A stretch of 64,000 nucleotides of DNA from Clostridia bacterium (GCA_017474125.1 JAFVIF010000077.1:1-64000); one strand, 5' to 3'; shown: positions 8,538 through 18,047, counted from the stretch's first letter. Numbers and translations are program-made. The notes: generated by a model not told the origin, from the sequence alone.

Positions 8538-8568
8538 TCTACTTAGTACATAAAAAGGGGATTCGGTT

Positions 8569-9861
8569 ATGAATATTAAAGAAACCTTCGGGTATTCGCC
8601 TGAACAGTTTAAGCGTTTCCGTATGTGGGGCTGGCTTATGCTGCTTAGCTTTGGAATAACCTATTTATTCTTTTATAACGGCAGACAAAACATTAACCTT
8701 GTTATGACCCAAATGGCAGAGGAGCTTGGCTCTACCACCGCCGCCTTGGGTGTTGTATCCTCGGCACTTTTCTGGTGCTACGCCTTCGGTCAGCTTATTA
8801 ACGGCAGGCTTGGCGCATATTTCGGCTATAAGCGTTTTATGGCCTTCGGAATAGTAGCCTCTGCTGTTATTAACGTTATAATTTCCTTTCAGCATTCTAT
8901 TTTAGTCATTGCGGTGCTTTGGGGTCTTAACGGCTTTTTCCAGTCAATGGTATGGTCTAACGGTCTCGGCGTGCTTAATAAATGGTGGCCGAAAAAGAAC
9001 CGCGGCTTTGCAACGGGCCTTACCACCGCCTTTTCGGGTATGGCTCAGGTTGTAACCTATCTTACCATCCTTTTGTGTCTGCACCTTAACCCCGAGTGGG
9101 GCTGGCGCGCCGCCTTCCGTTATCCTATGATTCCTATGGTGCTTATGCTTATCGCTTTCTTTTTCTTCTTTAAGGAAAAGCCCGAGGATGTTGGGCTTCC
9201 TTCCTTTGTTGAAGAAAATGAAGACACTAAAAACGACGAGCTTGGCGAACTGATTAAAACGAAGGGCTATCTTTATCCCTATATAGTGCTGTTCAGCGAG
9301 CCTAAGGTAATTGTTTTCTGTATTATTTCGGCTATTGCGGGTATCGGCCGTTACGGCTTGCTTACCTGGGTGCCCACGTATTTTGTGGAGGAAATGGGAC
9401 TTTCCATTAAGGACGGTATATTCAGCTCCATTCTTTTGCCCTTAGGACAGGCCTGCGCTATGTTCGTTTTCCCCCTTATAACCGATAAGCTTTTAAAGGG
9501 TAAAAGAGAGCCTATGCTTATAATTGCTTCGGTTATAACCTTTGGCGGCATGGTTGTTTTCCCCTTTATTAAAACACAGCTTACCGCTTCAATTATGCTT
9601 TTCGTGCTTGGAGTATTCGCTATGGTAACGGGTGTTATTTGGGCAATAGCAGGGGATATCGGCGGCCGAGCCTTTTCCTCTACCGTTGTAGGCGTTTTCG
9701 ATTGGGCTGTTTATATGGGCGCGGCTATACAGTCCCTTATTTTCGGCTTTGTTAAGGATAAATTCGGCTGGCCCGCTATTTTCGTAACTATCGGTGCGCT
9801 TTACGTAATACTTTTGGTGCTTACTTTAGTTGCACGTAAAATCAAAACCAAGAGGATTTAA
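8569..9861 (+). CDS. MFS transporter, organophosphate:phosphate antiporter type
   Basis: 430 residues with twelve predicted spans. The first helix region (FFYNGRQNINLVMTQMAEELG), then YAFGQLINGRLGAYFGYKRFM, matches the GlpT/UhpT branch of the major facilitator superfamily, where R and K residues bind the phosphate of glycerol-3-phosphate or hexose phosphate. The gene starts with AAGGGG before ATG. nadE follows after 43 bases with no terminator between, so they are probably co-transcribed. The substrate is not determinable from sequence. Confidence 0.8.
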   Translation: MNIKETFGYSPEQFKRFRMWGWLMLLSFGITYLFFYNGRQNINLVMTQMAEELGSTTAALGVVSSALFWCYAFGQLINGRLGAYFGYKRFMAFGIVASAVINVIISFQHSILVIAVLWGLNGFFQSMVWSNGLGVLNKWWPKKNRGFATGLTTAFSGMAQVVTYLTILLCLHLNPEWGWRAAFRYPMIPMVLMLIAFFFFFKEKPEDVGLPSFVEENEDTKNDELGELIKTKGYLYPYIVLFSEPKVIVFCIISAIAGIGRYGLLTWVPTYFVEEMGLSIKDGIFSSILLPLGQACAMFVFPLITDKLLKGKREPMLIIASVITFGGMVVFPFIKTQLTASIMLFVLGVFAMVTGVIWAIAGDIGGRAFSSTVVGVFDWAVYMGAAIQSLIFGFVKDKFGWPAIFVTIGALYVILLVLTLVARKIKTKRI

Positions 9862-9904
9862 GTAAACAATAATAAAATAATCGTTAGGCTTAAGAGGTGT
9901 TTTA

Positions 9905-10636
9905 ATGTTCGATGCAAAAAAGGTTAAAAACCAATGTGTAGAGTGGATAAGAGATTTTTTTGAAAACAACGGCAGGGATTGTAATGCCGTTATAGGTATT
10001 TCGGGCGGTAAGGACAGCTCGGTAGCCGCTGCTCTTTGCGTAGAAGCATTGGGTAAGGAGCGCGTAATCGGCGTGCTTATGCCAAAGGGTACTCAGCACG
10101 ATATAGATATGGCGTATCTTTTGTGTAAGCATTTAGGTATAAAGTATTACGAGGTTAATATTGAGGATACCTATAACGCTTTAATGGGCGAGATATCATC
10201 AAAGCTTGCTGTAAGCGAGCAAACCAAAATTAATATTTCTCCCCGTATTCGTATGACCACCCTTTATGCTGTCAGTCAGTCTCTTAACGGCAGGGTTGTA
10301 AACACCTGCAATTTATCGGAGGATTGGGTTGGCTATTCCACCCGTTACGGCGATGCCGCGGGAGATTTTTCTCCTATGTGTAACCTAACCGTTACCGAGG
10401 TGAAGGCAATAGGCAGAGAATTGGGACTTCCCGACGTTTTGGTGGATAAGGTGCCTATTGACGGCCTTTGCGGAAAAACCGACGAGGAAAACTTAGGCTT
10501 TACCTATGCCGAATTAGACGTATATATCCGTACCGGTGTAATAAAAGATAAGGCTAAAAAGGAGCTTATAGACAAAAAGCATAAGGCAAACCTTTTTAAA
10601 TTACAGCTTATGCCTTCCTTTAAACCCGAAATATAA
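9905..10636 (+). CDS. nadE: NH3-dependent NAD(+) synthetase
   Basis: 243 residues. NadE adenylates and amidates nicotinate adenine dinucleotide to NAD in the cytoplasm. The PP-loop ATP motif ISGGKDSSVAAAL lies near residues 34-46, and LSEDWVGYSTRYGDAAGDF and DGLCGKTDEENLGFTY are characteristic. There is no N-terminal glutaminase domain, so ammonia is the expected nitrogen donor. The RBS is AAGAGGTG. Notably an NAD synthetase sits a few kilobases from TIR-domain genes, whose enzymes usually consume NAD, but a terminator and opposite-strand genes separate them. Confidence 0.93.
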   Translation: MFDAKKVKNQCVEWIRDFFENNGRDCNAVIGISGGKDSSVAAALCVEALGKERVIGVLMPKGTQHDIDMAYLLCKHLGIKYYEVNIEDTYNALMGEISSKLAVSEQTKINISPRIRMTTLYAVSQSLNGRVVNTCNLSEDWVGYSTRYGDAAGDFSPMCNLTVTEVKAIGRELGLPDVLVDKVPIDGLCGKTDEENLGFTYAELDVYIRTGVIKDKAKKELIDKKHKANLFKLQLMPSFKPEI

Positions 10637-10640
10637 AAAA

Positions 10641-10663
10641 AGAGTCTCGGTGAGACTCTTTTA
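10641..10663. terminator. Terminator between nadE and the luxR-type gene
   Basis: AGAGTCTC-GGT-GAGACTCT followed by TTTTATTTTT on plus and flanked by an A-run on the left. It serves the convergent genes. Confidence 0.8.
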
Positions 10664-11695
10664 TTTTTGTATGAATTCATTTATTAAAACAAGTTGTTTG
10701 CGAGATGTTACGCCAAGCTTTCCGTAAATATTTTTATTATGGTATTTAAGGGTGTTTTCGGTTATATTCATTTTTTCGCGAATTTCCTTGGTTGAATGCC
10801 CGAGAATATAATAATCGAAAATTATTTTTTCGGTTTTTGTGAGCTCGGTAATACCTCGTTTAAAATAACTGATTTCTTCTTCGGTAAAGGTTGGACATTC
10901 GTTTCGCGAATTGTCCTTCATGATAGCTTCAATACGCTTTTCATTTTCTTGTATAAGCAGTGAGAGCCCCAAAAGGAAGGCTTCGCTTGTAATGTACGAA
11001 AAGGAAAGAAGCTCAAAGTCTATATTCACAAGCTGTTCCAAAAGCCATACCGTAATGTTTATAAATACTGCAGTTATTAAAAATATGGCTCTAAGCGTAG
11101 AGGAAAGCTTTCCTTTAACCCTTGCATATATCATTACCGCTATCATAATAACAAAATGAAGGAGCAGGTAAAATAAATAAATTATGTGCAACGGACCGTA
11201 TTCCTTAATAAGACGTGAAACGCCGTTTTGAATGGAAAGGCTTACGGATTTATAGTAAATATCACTGTAGCCTTGACTTGCGGCAATAAGAAATACTAAA
11301 ATGCCGACCGCAAAAAGCAAATATGCTATGTTCTTTTTATACTTTATATTGCAAAGCCGTAAAACGGACATAAGCATACAGAGGGGTAAAAACACGCTGC
11401 CGAAATAAGCGATTCGGTTTGCCCATAAGGCGAAGCTTAAGGTTTTAGAAAGGCATAGCATGAGGTATCCTGAATTTACTGTTATAATACACAGAAATAA
11501 AAGCATTATCCACGGATTTTTGTTTTTTACAGTAAGTATATAGCAAATAGGAATAACAAAAGAAAAGAAAAGCGCTGTGCCGTAAAGCAGGGAAAAGCTT
11601 GCAGTTTTTTCGCCGTTTACCGAACAACCCGAAAGAGAAAATGAGGTGATGAGTAAAGAGAGTGTGACCCATATTATTTTGCCCGATTTTATCAT
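10661..11695 (-). CDS. Membrane-tethered LuxR-type transcription regulator
   Basis: 344 residues. About eight hydrophobic segments occupy residues 5-250, including an N-terminal segment with a Cys after LSG. A C-terminal LuxR/GerE helix-turn-helix covers about 283-340: LTKTEKIIFDYYILG, STKEIREKMNITENTLKYHNKNIYGKLGV. This layout belongs to one-component regulators whose membrane part senses a signal. The gene is divergent from the large dockerin protein, and the intergenic region carries two dyad-symmetric sites, suggesting it controls that gene or itself. The sensed signal is unknown. Confidence 0.8.
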   Translation of the reverse strand: MIKSGKIIWVTLSLLITSFSLSGCSVNGEKTASFSLLYGTALFFSFVIPICYILTVKNKNPWIMLLFLCIITVNSGYLMLCLSKTLSFALWANRIAYFGSVFLPLCMLMSVLRLCNIKYKKNIAYLLFAVGILVFLIAASQGYSDIYYKSVSLSIQNGVSRLIKEYGPLHIIYLFYLLLHFVIMIAVMIYARVKGKLSSTLRAIFLITAVFINITVWLLEQLVNIDFELLSFSYITSEAFLLGLSLLIQENEKRIEAIMKDNSRNECPTFTEEEISYFKRGITELTKTEKIIFDYYILGHSTKEIREKMNITENTLKYHNKNIYGKLGVTSRKQLVLINEFIQK

Positions 11696-11790
11696 AACCC
11701 GTTTTCTCTCCTTTAAAAATCATTATTTCCCTACACCAAAACCGCAAAAGTGTGGGGCTTTTTGTCCTCATATATGTTAAGTTATATATA

Positions 11791-11821
11791 GTGATACGGT
11801 ATTTATATGTTACCATATCAC
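11791..11821. promoter_or_regulatory. Inverted repeat, possible operator 1
   Basis: GTGATACGGTA - 9 bases - TACCATATCAC, 10 of 11 positions paired. It lies between the divergent LuxR-type regulator and the dockerin protein gene. Confidence 0.45.
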
Positions 11822-11826
11822 CTTGG

Positions 11827-11844
11827 TTCAGTCAAGTGACTGAA
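11827..11844. promoter_or_regulatory. Perfect palindrome, possible operator 2
   Basis: TTCAGTCA-AG-TGACTGAA, a perfect 8-2-8 dyad 28 bases upstream of the dockerin protein start. Confidence 0.45.
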
Positions 11845-11872
11845 AGAGTACTTTTTCTTGGAGGCAATAATT

Positions 11873-14800
11873 ATGAAACTTAAAAAAGTAATGAGTATAA
11901 TGCTCGCGATGGCTTTAATGCTGTGTACTTTTTCCGTTTGCGGCTTTAACGCGGATGCTGAGGAAGGCGTTGTGAAGTATACTCTGTATACCGAAGATAT
12001 AGGTACCGAACAGTTGGGGTATACTTTTATTTACGTAATTAAATACGGTGAAAAGTATTACGCCTTGGGCGATGAGTCGGCTTTAAGAGAAACAAAACCT
12101 GCAATAGACGTAACGGCATACTATAAGAATGGGGCTTTTGAGAATATCCCTAACAATATAGGCGTAGCTTTTCTTAATTGCCGAATTGAAGATGAATACG
12201 CAACCGAACCGAACTTTTACGTAGATGACAAACGTTTTCTTTCCGCCTATATTCCTCAGGGGGATTTAACGGCAGAGGAGTATATAGGAAAAATAGCCTT
12301 CGAAGAGATGGCAAGCCAAAGTGTATATTATTCTTATGATGAAGAAACAAAAAGAGGAGTACTTCTTGCCATTACTTCTTATTACGATAGTGATAATGGC
12401 TATAATTTCGTTGTGAACGAAGGAACTCTCGCCCTAAAAGAAGATGGCGATAAGGTGTGCTTTGCCATGAAAAACACCTCCGATATAGAGGAGCTTGGCG
12501 TTGATGCCGAAATGTACGCTATTCCTTGTCAGCATTCAAAGGTTGTTCACTCTCCTTTAAGTAAGGCGACCTGTATGGAAAAGGGCTGTGGAGAATATTG
12601 GTACTGCCAAATTTGCAGAAAATATTTTACATGTGCGGATTTTTCTGAGTATTCATATTTTCTGCCTATACTTCCTGCTACGGGACATAAGTACGTCGGA
12701 GATAAGTGCGAAAGCTGTGATAAGGCAACACCCGTTTATACAAAGGTAACTTCTCTTGAATCTATGGCGCTTCATCCCGAAAACACTTCTTATATTATAG
12801 TTGCCCAGCTTAACGGCAAAAATTACGTGCTCGGTATGCCTGATACCACTTATATCCTTGACGGCAATGAGGATGAAAGGCTGGACATCTTGGATGTTGA
12901 TGAAAACGAAAACGGTATACCCGATCTGGCGGAACGAGATGACGATGAGGACGGAAAATACGATTACCTTAATTACGACTATGACGAGGACGGCGAAATT
13001 TCCGACGATGAAATGAGCTACTACGTTGATGAACTCGTTTGGAGTATGGGCAATTCGAACGATATGTGGGCTCGTTTCAGAGAGCTTGCGCCCATAGAGG
13101 TGGAAAAGAACGCCGACGGAAGTATTTCGGTTTTGGATAAAGGCGCTCTTGAATTTTATGCCCAGCGTCATTATACCGACGAAGAGGCTGAGGATCAGTA
13201 CGGCTATCCTCAGGACGGTATTGCTACATTTGAGGATTTCACCAATGATATGGATTTATATTTACCCAACTTCCATTTTAAACCCTATGGTTGCATAACA
13301 AACAAAAGAACCCGGGAAGAAGATGTTGGAGACGGCGAAATGGGCTGGTGGGGTATTCTTTTCGGCAAGGACGTAAAGGAATTTACCGAATTCAAAAACA
13401 ACGTAGCCGAAGTTAAGGACGACCACGTGCTTATTTACAAAGAGCAGTTCGACAGTATAAACGACGTATACGATTTGAACAGCTTTATAAGACTTCGCGA
13501 ATACCAAAACGAAGAAGGAGAAACCGTAGTTAGCTTCTGCGTAGGAAACGACGGTGACAATTACGAAGCCGAATATGACGAAAGCTTCGGCTCAGGCTAT
13601 AATACCCACGATACACAGTACGCAGTTTATCTTTATTCCTCTGCCACCGATACCGTAGTGGAGCCTATAGAACCCCACGAGCACGTATTCGGAGACTGGA
13701 CTTCTACTAAACAAAACTTTAATCACAAACGTGTATGTACCGTAGAGGGCTGTAACAAAATAGAAATAAACGTTCATAGCTGGTCAAACGAATACACTGA
13801 TAACGGCGACAGTGAAACCCATTCCGTTACTTGCGACGTTTGTAATTATGTTGAAAAAGTAAATCACTATCCTGACAGATATTGGGTTGCGGGAGACGAC
13901 GGCGTTTACCACTATAAATATTGTCAAGACTGTAATGGCATTTGTGCCAAAGAAAAGCACGAATTCGGAGATTGGACTGTGGGCGGTGACGGCCTGCATT
14001 ACAGAAGCTGTGAAGCGTACGGATGTACTGAAACCCAACGTGTGAATGGTTGTATTCCCGAAGAGACGCCTATCGAAATAATAAAGCAACCTACTTGTAC
14101 CGAAGAGGGTATAGCACAGTATGCTTGTATTACCCATTCTTGTCTTGCTATTGAAAAGACCATACCTGCACTTGGCCACTGCTGGGGCGAATGGGAGGTG
14201 GTTACTCCCGCAGGCGAAGGTACAATGGGTCTTGAAAGACGTGTTTGTGAACATGATGAAAACCATATAGAGGAGCGTGCAATTGCGGCTCATGAGCATA
14301 CCTTTGGTGATTGGATAAGTGCGGATTGTAACGTTCATTATAAAGAATGTACCGATGAAAATTGCCAAAAAATAGAGGAAGTAAAGCACAATTTGGTTGG
14401 CACCGTAGTAAAAATGCCTACACTTACCGAAGAGGGACAAAAGGAATTCGCCTGTACCGAATGCTCTTATAAGGAAATTCGCTCTATGCCGAGAATTACT
14501 CCTATCGAAGTTATTGAAACCGCTGATAAGGAGGTTAAATTGGAGGTTACCGATGAAACTGTAGCCAAAATAGACGAGAAAACCGAATTGAAGATAGAAA
14601 TTGCCGACCAAGGCGAAAAGAAAGAAATAGAGAGTGAAGCCAAAGAAAATATTCAGCTTGTTGCAGGTGAAAAGGCAACCGTAGTTAATGCTTATGATAT
14701 TTCGCTTGTTTTGGACGATGTAGAGGTACAGCCGGGCGGTGACGTAAAAGTTACTCTTCCCGCGATTGATAACAGCGAAGATTACGTAGACGTAAAGGTT

Positions 14801-15112
14801 GTTCATATTGCAGATGACGGAACGGTTACTGAATGCGAAACGATTATAAATGAGGACGGCACGATATCTTTTATTACCGATCATTTCAGCTATTACGCAG
14901 TTGTTGCAACTCCGCTGAAAACAACTGAGCCGGGTGACGTTAATTCCGACGGAAGCATTGATACCACCGACCTTGCAAACTTAAAGCTTTATTTGGCAGG
15001 AGTGGTGGATGAAAGCGAAATAAGCGCGGACGGCGCCGATTTGGATGAAAACGGCGATATTGATACCACCGATCTTGCAACACTTAAATTAAAGCTTGCG
15101 GGAATTCTGTGA
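11873..15112 (+). CDS. Large secreted protein with Cys/His repeats and C-terminal dockerin
   Basis: 1079 residues from the ATG at 11873, which has TTGGAGG eight bases upstream. A signal peptide covers about 1-30. The middle holds an acidic Ca-binding-like run (DVDENENGIPDLAERDDDEDG) and several H-x-FGDW...H...C...GC repeats, a pattern seen in clostridial surface proteins and possibly metal binding. The last 62 residues form a type I dockerin: GDVNSDGSIDTTDLANLKLYL and a second loop LDENGDIDTTDLATLKLKL. Dockerins bind cohesins on scaffold proteins. No enzymatic domain is recognised. It is transcribed divergently from a LuxR-type regulator and followed by a strong terminator. Confidence 0.8.
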   Translation: MKLKKVMSIMLAMALMLCTFSVCGFNADAEEGVVKYTLYTEDIGTEQLGYTFIYVIKYGEKYYALGDESALRETKPAIDVTAYYKNGAFENIPNNIGVAFLNCRIEDEYATEPNFYVDDKRFLSAYIPQGDLTAEEYIGKIAFEEMASQSVYYSYDEETKRGVLLAITSYYDSDNGYNFVVNEGTLALKEDGDKVCFAMKNTSDIEELGVDAEMYAIPCQHSKVVHSPLSKATCMEKGCGEYWYCQICRKYFTCADFSEYSYFLPILPATGHKYVGDKCESCDKATPVYTKVTSLESMALHPENTSYIIVAQLNGKNYVLGMPDTTYILDGNEDERLDILDVDENENGIPDLAERDDDEDGKYDYLNYDYDEDGEISDDEMSYYVDELVWSMGNSNDMWARFRELAPIEVEKNADGSISVLDKGALEFYAQRHYTDEEAEDQYGYPQDGIATFEDFTNDMDLYLPNFHFKPYGCITNKRTREEDVGDGEMGWWGILFGKDVKEFTEFKNNVAEVKDDHVLIYKEQFDSINDVYDLNSFIRLREYQNEEGETVVSFCVGNDGDNYEAEYDESFGSGYNTHDTQYAVYLYSSATDTVVEPIEPHEHVFGDWTSTKQNFNHKRVCTVEGCNKIEINVHSWSNEYTDNGDSETHSVTCDVCNYVEKVNHYPDRYWVAGDDGVYHYKYCQDCNGICAKEKHEFGDWTVGGDGLHYRSCEAYGCTETQRVNGCIPEETPIEIIKQPTCTEEGIAQYACITHSCLAIEKTIPALGHCWGEWEVVTPAGEGTMGLERRVCEHDENHIEERAIAAHEHTFGDWISADCNVHYKECTDENCQKIEEVKHNLVGTVVKMPTLTEEGQKEFACTECSYKEIRSMPRITPIEVIETADKEVKLEVTDETVAKIDEKTELKIEIADQGEKKEIESEAKENIQLVAGEKATVVNAYDISLVLDDVEVQPGGDVKVTLPAIDNSEDYVDVKVVHIADDGTVTECETIINEDGTISFITDHFSYYAVVATPLKTTEPGDVNSDGSIDTTDLANLKLYLAGVVDESEISADGADLDENGDIDTTDLATLKLKLAGIL

Positions 15113-15120
15113 TTTAAATA

Positions 15121-15155
15121 AAAAATGATGTGTAGATTTTCTACACATCATTTTT
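15121..15155. terminator. Bidirectional terminator after the dockerin protein
   Basis: AAAAATGATGTGTAGA-TTTT-CTACACATCATTTTT with T-runs on both strands. It also closes the dnaX-ybaB-recR-DUF896 operon. Confidence 0.85.
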
Positions 15156-15156
15156 T

Positions 15157-15360
15157 TTAGTGTTTTTTAGTAACCTTTTTCTTGGTGCCGTCGGGGTAGA
15201 GGATAGAGGTGTTTGAAAGCTGAGCTTCAAGGCTTCGTTTGTACGAGTCAATATATTCTCGGCGAAGCGTTGCCTGCTCGGCTTTTTCCTCTTCGGTTAA
15301 TCCCTCTGCCTTGCTTTTTCTTGCAAGAAAATTAATGCGGTCAATTTTACTTTGTTCCAT
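15157..15360 (-). CDS. DUF896 (YnzC-type) protein
   Basis: 67 residues. It begins MEQSKIDRINFLARKSKAEG and contains LTEEEKAEQATLRREYIDSYK, the helical hairpin of the DUF896/YnzC family, small cytoplasmic Firmicutes proteins of unknown role. The tail is Lys-rich. Its start overlaps the recR stop by one base, so it is the last gene of the dnaX-ybaB-recR operon. Confidence 0.85.
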   Translation of the reverse strand: MEQSKIDRINFLARKSKAEGLTEEEKAEQATLRREYIDSYKRSLEAQLSNTSILYPDGTKKKVTKKH

Positions 15361-15959
15361 TATATTTCGTTTCTTCCTTCCAAGGCTCTGGTAAGTGTTT
15401 TTTCATCGGCATATTCAAGGTCGCCGCCTACGGGAATGCCGTAGGCCAAGCGTGTAACCTTAATGCCGAGTGGTTTTACAAGCCGTGAAATATAGCTTGC
15501 AGTGGCTTCGCCCTCAACCGTAAGGTTGGTAGCCATAATAACCTCTTTAACCGAGGTATCGGAAAGCCGTGCCATAAGCTCCTTGATTTTAAGCTGTTCG
15601 GGACCTATGCCGTCTAAAGGCGAAAAGGCACCGTGAAGCACGTGGTAAAGACCGCGATACTCCCTTGTTTTCTCAAAGGCAAGCACGTCCTTTGGATCCT
15701 CTACGACACAAATAACCGAATTATCCCTTGTGCTGTCGGAGCAAACGGGACAAAGAGCGGTATCGGTAAGGGACTGACAGCAGGAGCAAAAATGAATTTT
15801 TTCACGGGCGGTAATTAGTGCCTGCGCAAACTTCTGCGCCCTTTCGGGAGGCTGAGCCAAAATGTGAAAGGCAAGGCGCTGTGCCGTTTTTTTGCCGATT
15901 CCGGGGAGCTTTTCAAACTGCGCCACCAAATCGGTAAGAGAAGCAATATTATATGCCAT
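15360..15959 (-). CDS. recR: Recombination mediator protein RecR
   Basis: 199 residues, the usual family length. RecR works with RecO and RecF to load RecA on gapped DNA. Visible features are the N-terminal helix-hairpin-helix (EKLPGIGKKTAQRLAFHIL), the four-Cys zinc finger (CSCCQ...CPVC) near residues 58-73, and the Toprim segment (VICVVEDPKDVLAFEKT). The position behind dnaX and ybaB is the conserved Firmicutes order. It follows ybaB by five bases. Confidence 0.96.
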   Translation of the reverse strand: MAYNIASLTDLVAQFEKLPGIGKKTAQRLAFHILAQPPERAQKFAQALITAREKIHFCSCCQSLTDTALCPVCSDSTRDNSVICVVEDPKDVLAFEKTREYRGLYHVLHGAFSPLDGIGPEQLKIKELMARLSDTSVKEVIMATNLTVEGEATASYISRLVKPLGIKVTRLAYGIPVGGDLEYADEKTLTRALEGRNEI

Positions 15960-15964
15960 AGCCG

Positions 15965-16303
15965 TTAAAACATACCGGGGAGGTTAAGGCCGCCGGTGAT
16001 AGCTCCCATTTCGGTTTCGGCGGTGGTGATAGCCTCTTCAACAGCCGCGTTGACAGCAACCGTTATAAGGTCTTCAAGCATTTCCTTGTCCTCGGGGTCG
16101 ATAATTTCGGGGTCAATGGTAAGGCTTAATATTTTATGCTTGCCGTCAACCTTTACGGTAACGGCGCCGCCGCCGGAGGTTCCGGTATATTCTCTCTGCT
16201 CTAAATCAGCCTGAAGATTAGCCATATCCTCCTGCATTTTTTGTGCTTGCTTTAGCATTGCGTTCATATTTCCGCCGCCGGAATTAGGTATTCTCACCTT
16301 CAT
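15965..16303 (-). CDS. YbaB/EbfC nucleoid-associated protein
   Basis: 112 residues of the YbaB/EbfC family, a DNA-binding dimer co-transcribed with dnaX and recR in many bacteria. Typical segments are NMNAMLKQAQKMQEDMANLQADLEQ near the start, GGGAVTVKVDGKHKILSLTIDPEII, and the C-terminal glycine-rich GGLNLPGMF. The start codon lies a few bases behind the dnaX stop. Confidence 0.93.
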   Translation of the reverse strand: MKVRIPNSGGGNMNAMLKQAQKMQEDMANLQADLEQREYTGTSGGGAVTVKVDGKHKILSLTIDPEIIDPEDKEMLEDLITVAVNAAVEEAITTAETEMGAITGGLNLPGMF

Positions 16304-16305
16304 AA

Positions 16306-17874
16306 TTAATTACCACCTTGTTTAATTTCTTTTAATTTATCGGCAACCAGGGCTAACATATCGTTTTCCTTTGTGGCCGCCTGCGATTTTTTATAAGGGC
16401 CGAGCCTATAGCTCTTGCCTAAAATTTGCAAAGCTGCTTTTTTTATTGACTCCCTCATAATTTCGTTGCCGTTAATCATTGTTCTGAACATTGGATTCGG
16501 AGCGTCAATAAGAAGGAAGCCGCCGCTTATATAAGCCTTCGAGCCCGTCAAAACTCCAATGGCGGGAGGACAAAGCTCGTAAACAATTTCAAGTATTTCG
16601 CCCCAGCTGTCAAGCTCGCCGTCGTAAACCTCTTTGGTTGCCGCTTGGGGCTCTGTCGCTTCATTAACTGGGTTTTCACTAACCGCGGTACCGTTTTCAA
16701 CGTTTTCGCAGGAGGAAAGGGTAACACCGCTTTTTATTGCCGTTTCAAGGGCGATAATTCTTTTAAGTAAATCGTTCCTTCCCGTACTGCTATCATCCTT
16801 ACCGCAAAGGCGGATAAGGGTCATTTCCATTTGTAAACGGCGGTCGCCCGATTGCATAGAGGAGTAAACCTCGTTAAGCACCTTCAGGGTGTACATAATA
16901 TCCTTAAGGGAATAATCATTTGCCTGCTCGCTTAGAGCCTTAAGGTGAGAGGCCGAGCAAATAATGGGCTTTTTATCGCCCTTTACGGTTTTAACTATCA
17001 TTAAATTGCGGTAGTGGTCGGTAAGCTCGTTTAAAAGGCGGAGCATATCAACCGAAGCGCAGTACAGCTCGTCTAAAAGCGTAAGGCTTGCCGAAACGTC
17101 GGACTGCTTTATGCAGTCGGCAAGGCGCAAAAGATAATCCTTACCCGCCATACCGCAGGCGGACAAAACAACCTGCTCGTTAATTTCTGTGCCGCCCGAA
17201 ACACAAAGGTCTAAAAGACTTAATGCATCGCGCATACCGCCGTCGGCAGCCGCGGCAATAAGGGAAGCGGCTTCATCGGTAACTTTAAGGCCTTCCTTTT
17301 GGGCGACGTCCTTTATTCTGCCTTCAATAACCTCGCTGTCAATACGGTGAAAATCAAAGCGCTGACAACGGGAAAGAATAGTGGCGGGCAATTTGTGCAC
17401 CTCAGTAGTAGCAAGCACGAACACAATGTGAGCAGGGGGCTCCTCAAGAGTTTTAAGAAGTGCGTTGAAGGCGCTTTCGGAAAGCATATGCACCTCGTCG
17501 ATAATATAAACGCGGTACTTAGAATTGGCGGGGGCAAAGTTTATTTGGTCGCGCAGACTTCTGATATGGTCAACACCGTTGTTGGAAGCGGCGTCGATTT
17601 CGGCAATATCGGTATTTTCGCCCTCGGCTATAGCCTTGCAGGCGGCACACTGACCGCAGGGGTCACCGCCGACGGGGGAAAGGCAGTTAACGGCGCGAGA
17701 GAGTATTTTGGCGCAGGTGGTTTTACCCGTACCCCTTGTACCGGTGAAAAGATAAGCGTGGAAAATTTTGCCCGAGCTTAGCTGGTTTTTAAGGGTTTCG
17801 GTAATGTGCTCCTGTCCTACTACGTCGCTGAAATACGCAGGACGGTATTTTCTGTATAAAGCCTGATAAGCCAT
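16306..17874 (-). CDS. dnaX: DNA polymerase III subunit gamma/tau
   Basis: 522 residues. It is the clamp-loader ATPase of the replisome. Walker A GTRGTGKTT is at about 45-53, a zinc-binding set CLSPVGGDPCGQCAAC follows, then the DEVHMLS box and the sensor region ATTEVHKLPATILSRCQRFDF. The C-terminal third is variable, as expected for tau-specific parts. AAGGAGG lies before the ATG, directly after the SRP RNA terminator. It heads the dnaX-ybaB-recR-DUF896 operon. No obvious A-run slippage site was noticed. Confidence 0.96.
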   Translation of the reverse strand: MAYQALYRKYRPAYFSDVVGQEHITETLKNQLSSGKIFHAYLFTGTRGTGKTTCAKILSRAVNCLSPVGGDPCGQCAACKAIAEGENTDIAEIDAASNNGVDHIRSLRDQINFAPANSKYRVYIIDEVHMLSESAFNALLKTLEEPPAHIVFVLATTEVHKLPATILSRCQRFDFHRIDSEVIEGRIKDVAQKEGLKVTDEAASLIAAAADGGMRDALSLLDLCVSGGTEINEQVVLSACGMAGKDYLLRLADCIKQSDVSASLTLLDELYCASVDMLRLLNELTDHYRNLMIVKTVKGDKKPIICSASHLKALSEQANDYSLKDIMYTLKVLNEVYSSMQSGDRRLQMEMTLIRLCGKDDSSTGRNDLLKRIIALETAIKSGVTLSSCENVENGTAVSENPVNEATEPQAATKEVYDGELDSWGEILEIVYELCPPAIGVLTGSKAYISGGFLLIDAPNPMFRTMINGNEIMRESIKKAALQILGKSYRLGPYKKSQAATKENDMLALVADKLKEIKQGGN

Positions 17875-17890
17875 TTTGTGCCCTCCTTTT

Positions 17891-18047
17891 AAAAAAAGTG
17901 TACACGGGTGTACGAATGAACCGATTTACTGCGGCGCACGGAAAAATCCACTTAATGCTGCTCGGTTCCCCGCCTGACATGGTTCATGGCATCCCGTCGC
18001 ACAGGACCCGCCCATTCGCACACCCGAATACACTCTTCAGTAGTACT
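17891..18047 (-). ncRNA. ffs: Bacterial small signal recognition particle RNA
   Basis: On the minus strand a rod-like RNA is framed by GGGTGTGCGAATG and CATTCGTACACCC (13 paired bases, 18025-18013 with 17918-17906). The apical domain carries the conserved GTCAGG - GGGGAACC - AGCAGC signature (about 17978-17956) with a GGAA-type tetraloop that binds Ffh. The body is about 120 nt, the short form without an Alu domain. A T-run at 17897-17891 ends it. The location just upstream of dnaX is classic for Firmicutes. Confidence 0.9.

Noticed and set aside
8509..10636. nadE as part of the TIR module
   Set aside because: It is on the other strand, 2.5 kb away, behind other genes and its own promoter with the MFS gene; an NAD link is only coincidental on present evidence.
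13784..14884. A 366-codon open frame antisense to the large dockerin gene
   Set aside because: It mirrors the codon bias of the sense gene, has no RBS, and its product has no signal or domain pattern; other long antisense frames in the window are rejected for the same reason.
17891..18047. tRNA or riboswitch upstream of dnaX
   Set aside because: The GTCAGG-GGAA-AGCAGC apical domain and the location before dnaX identify SRP RNA.
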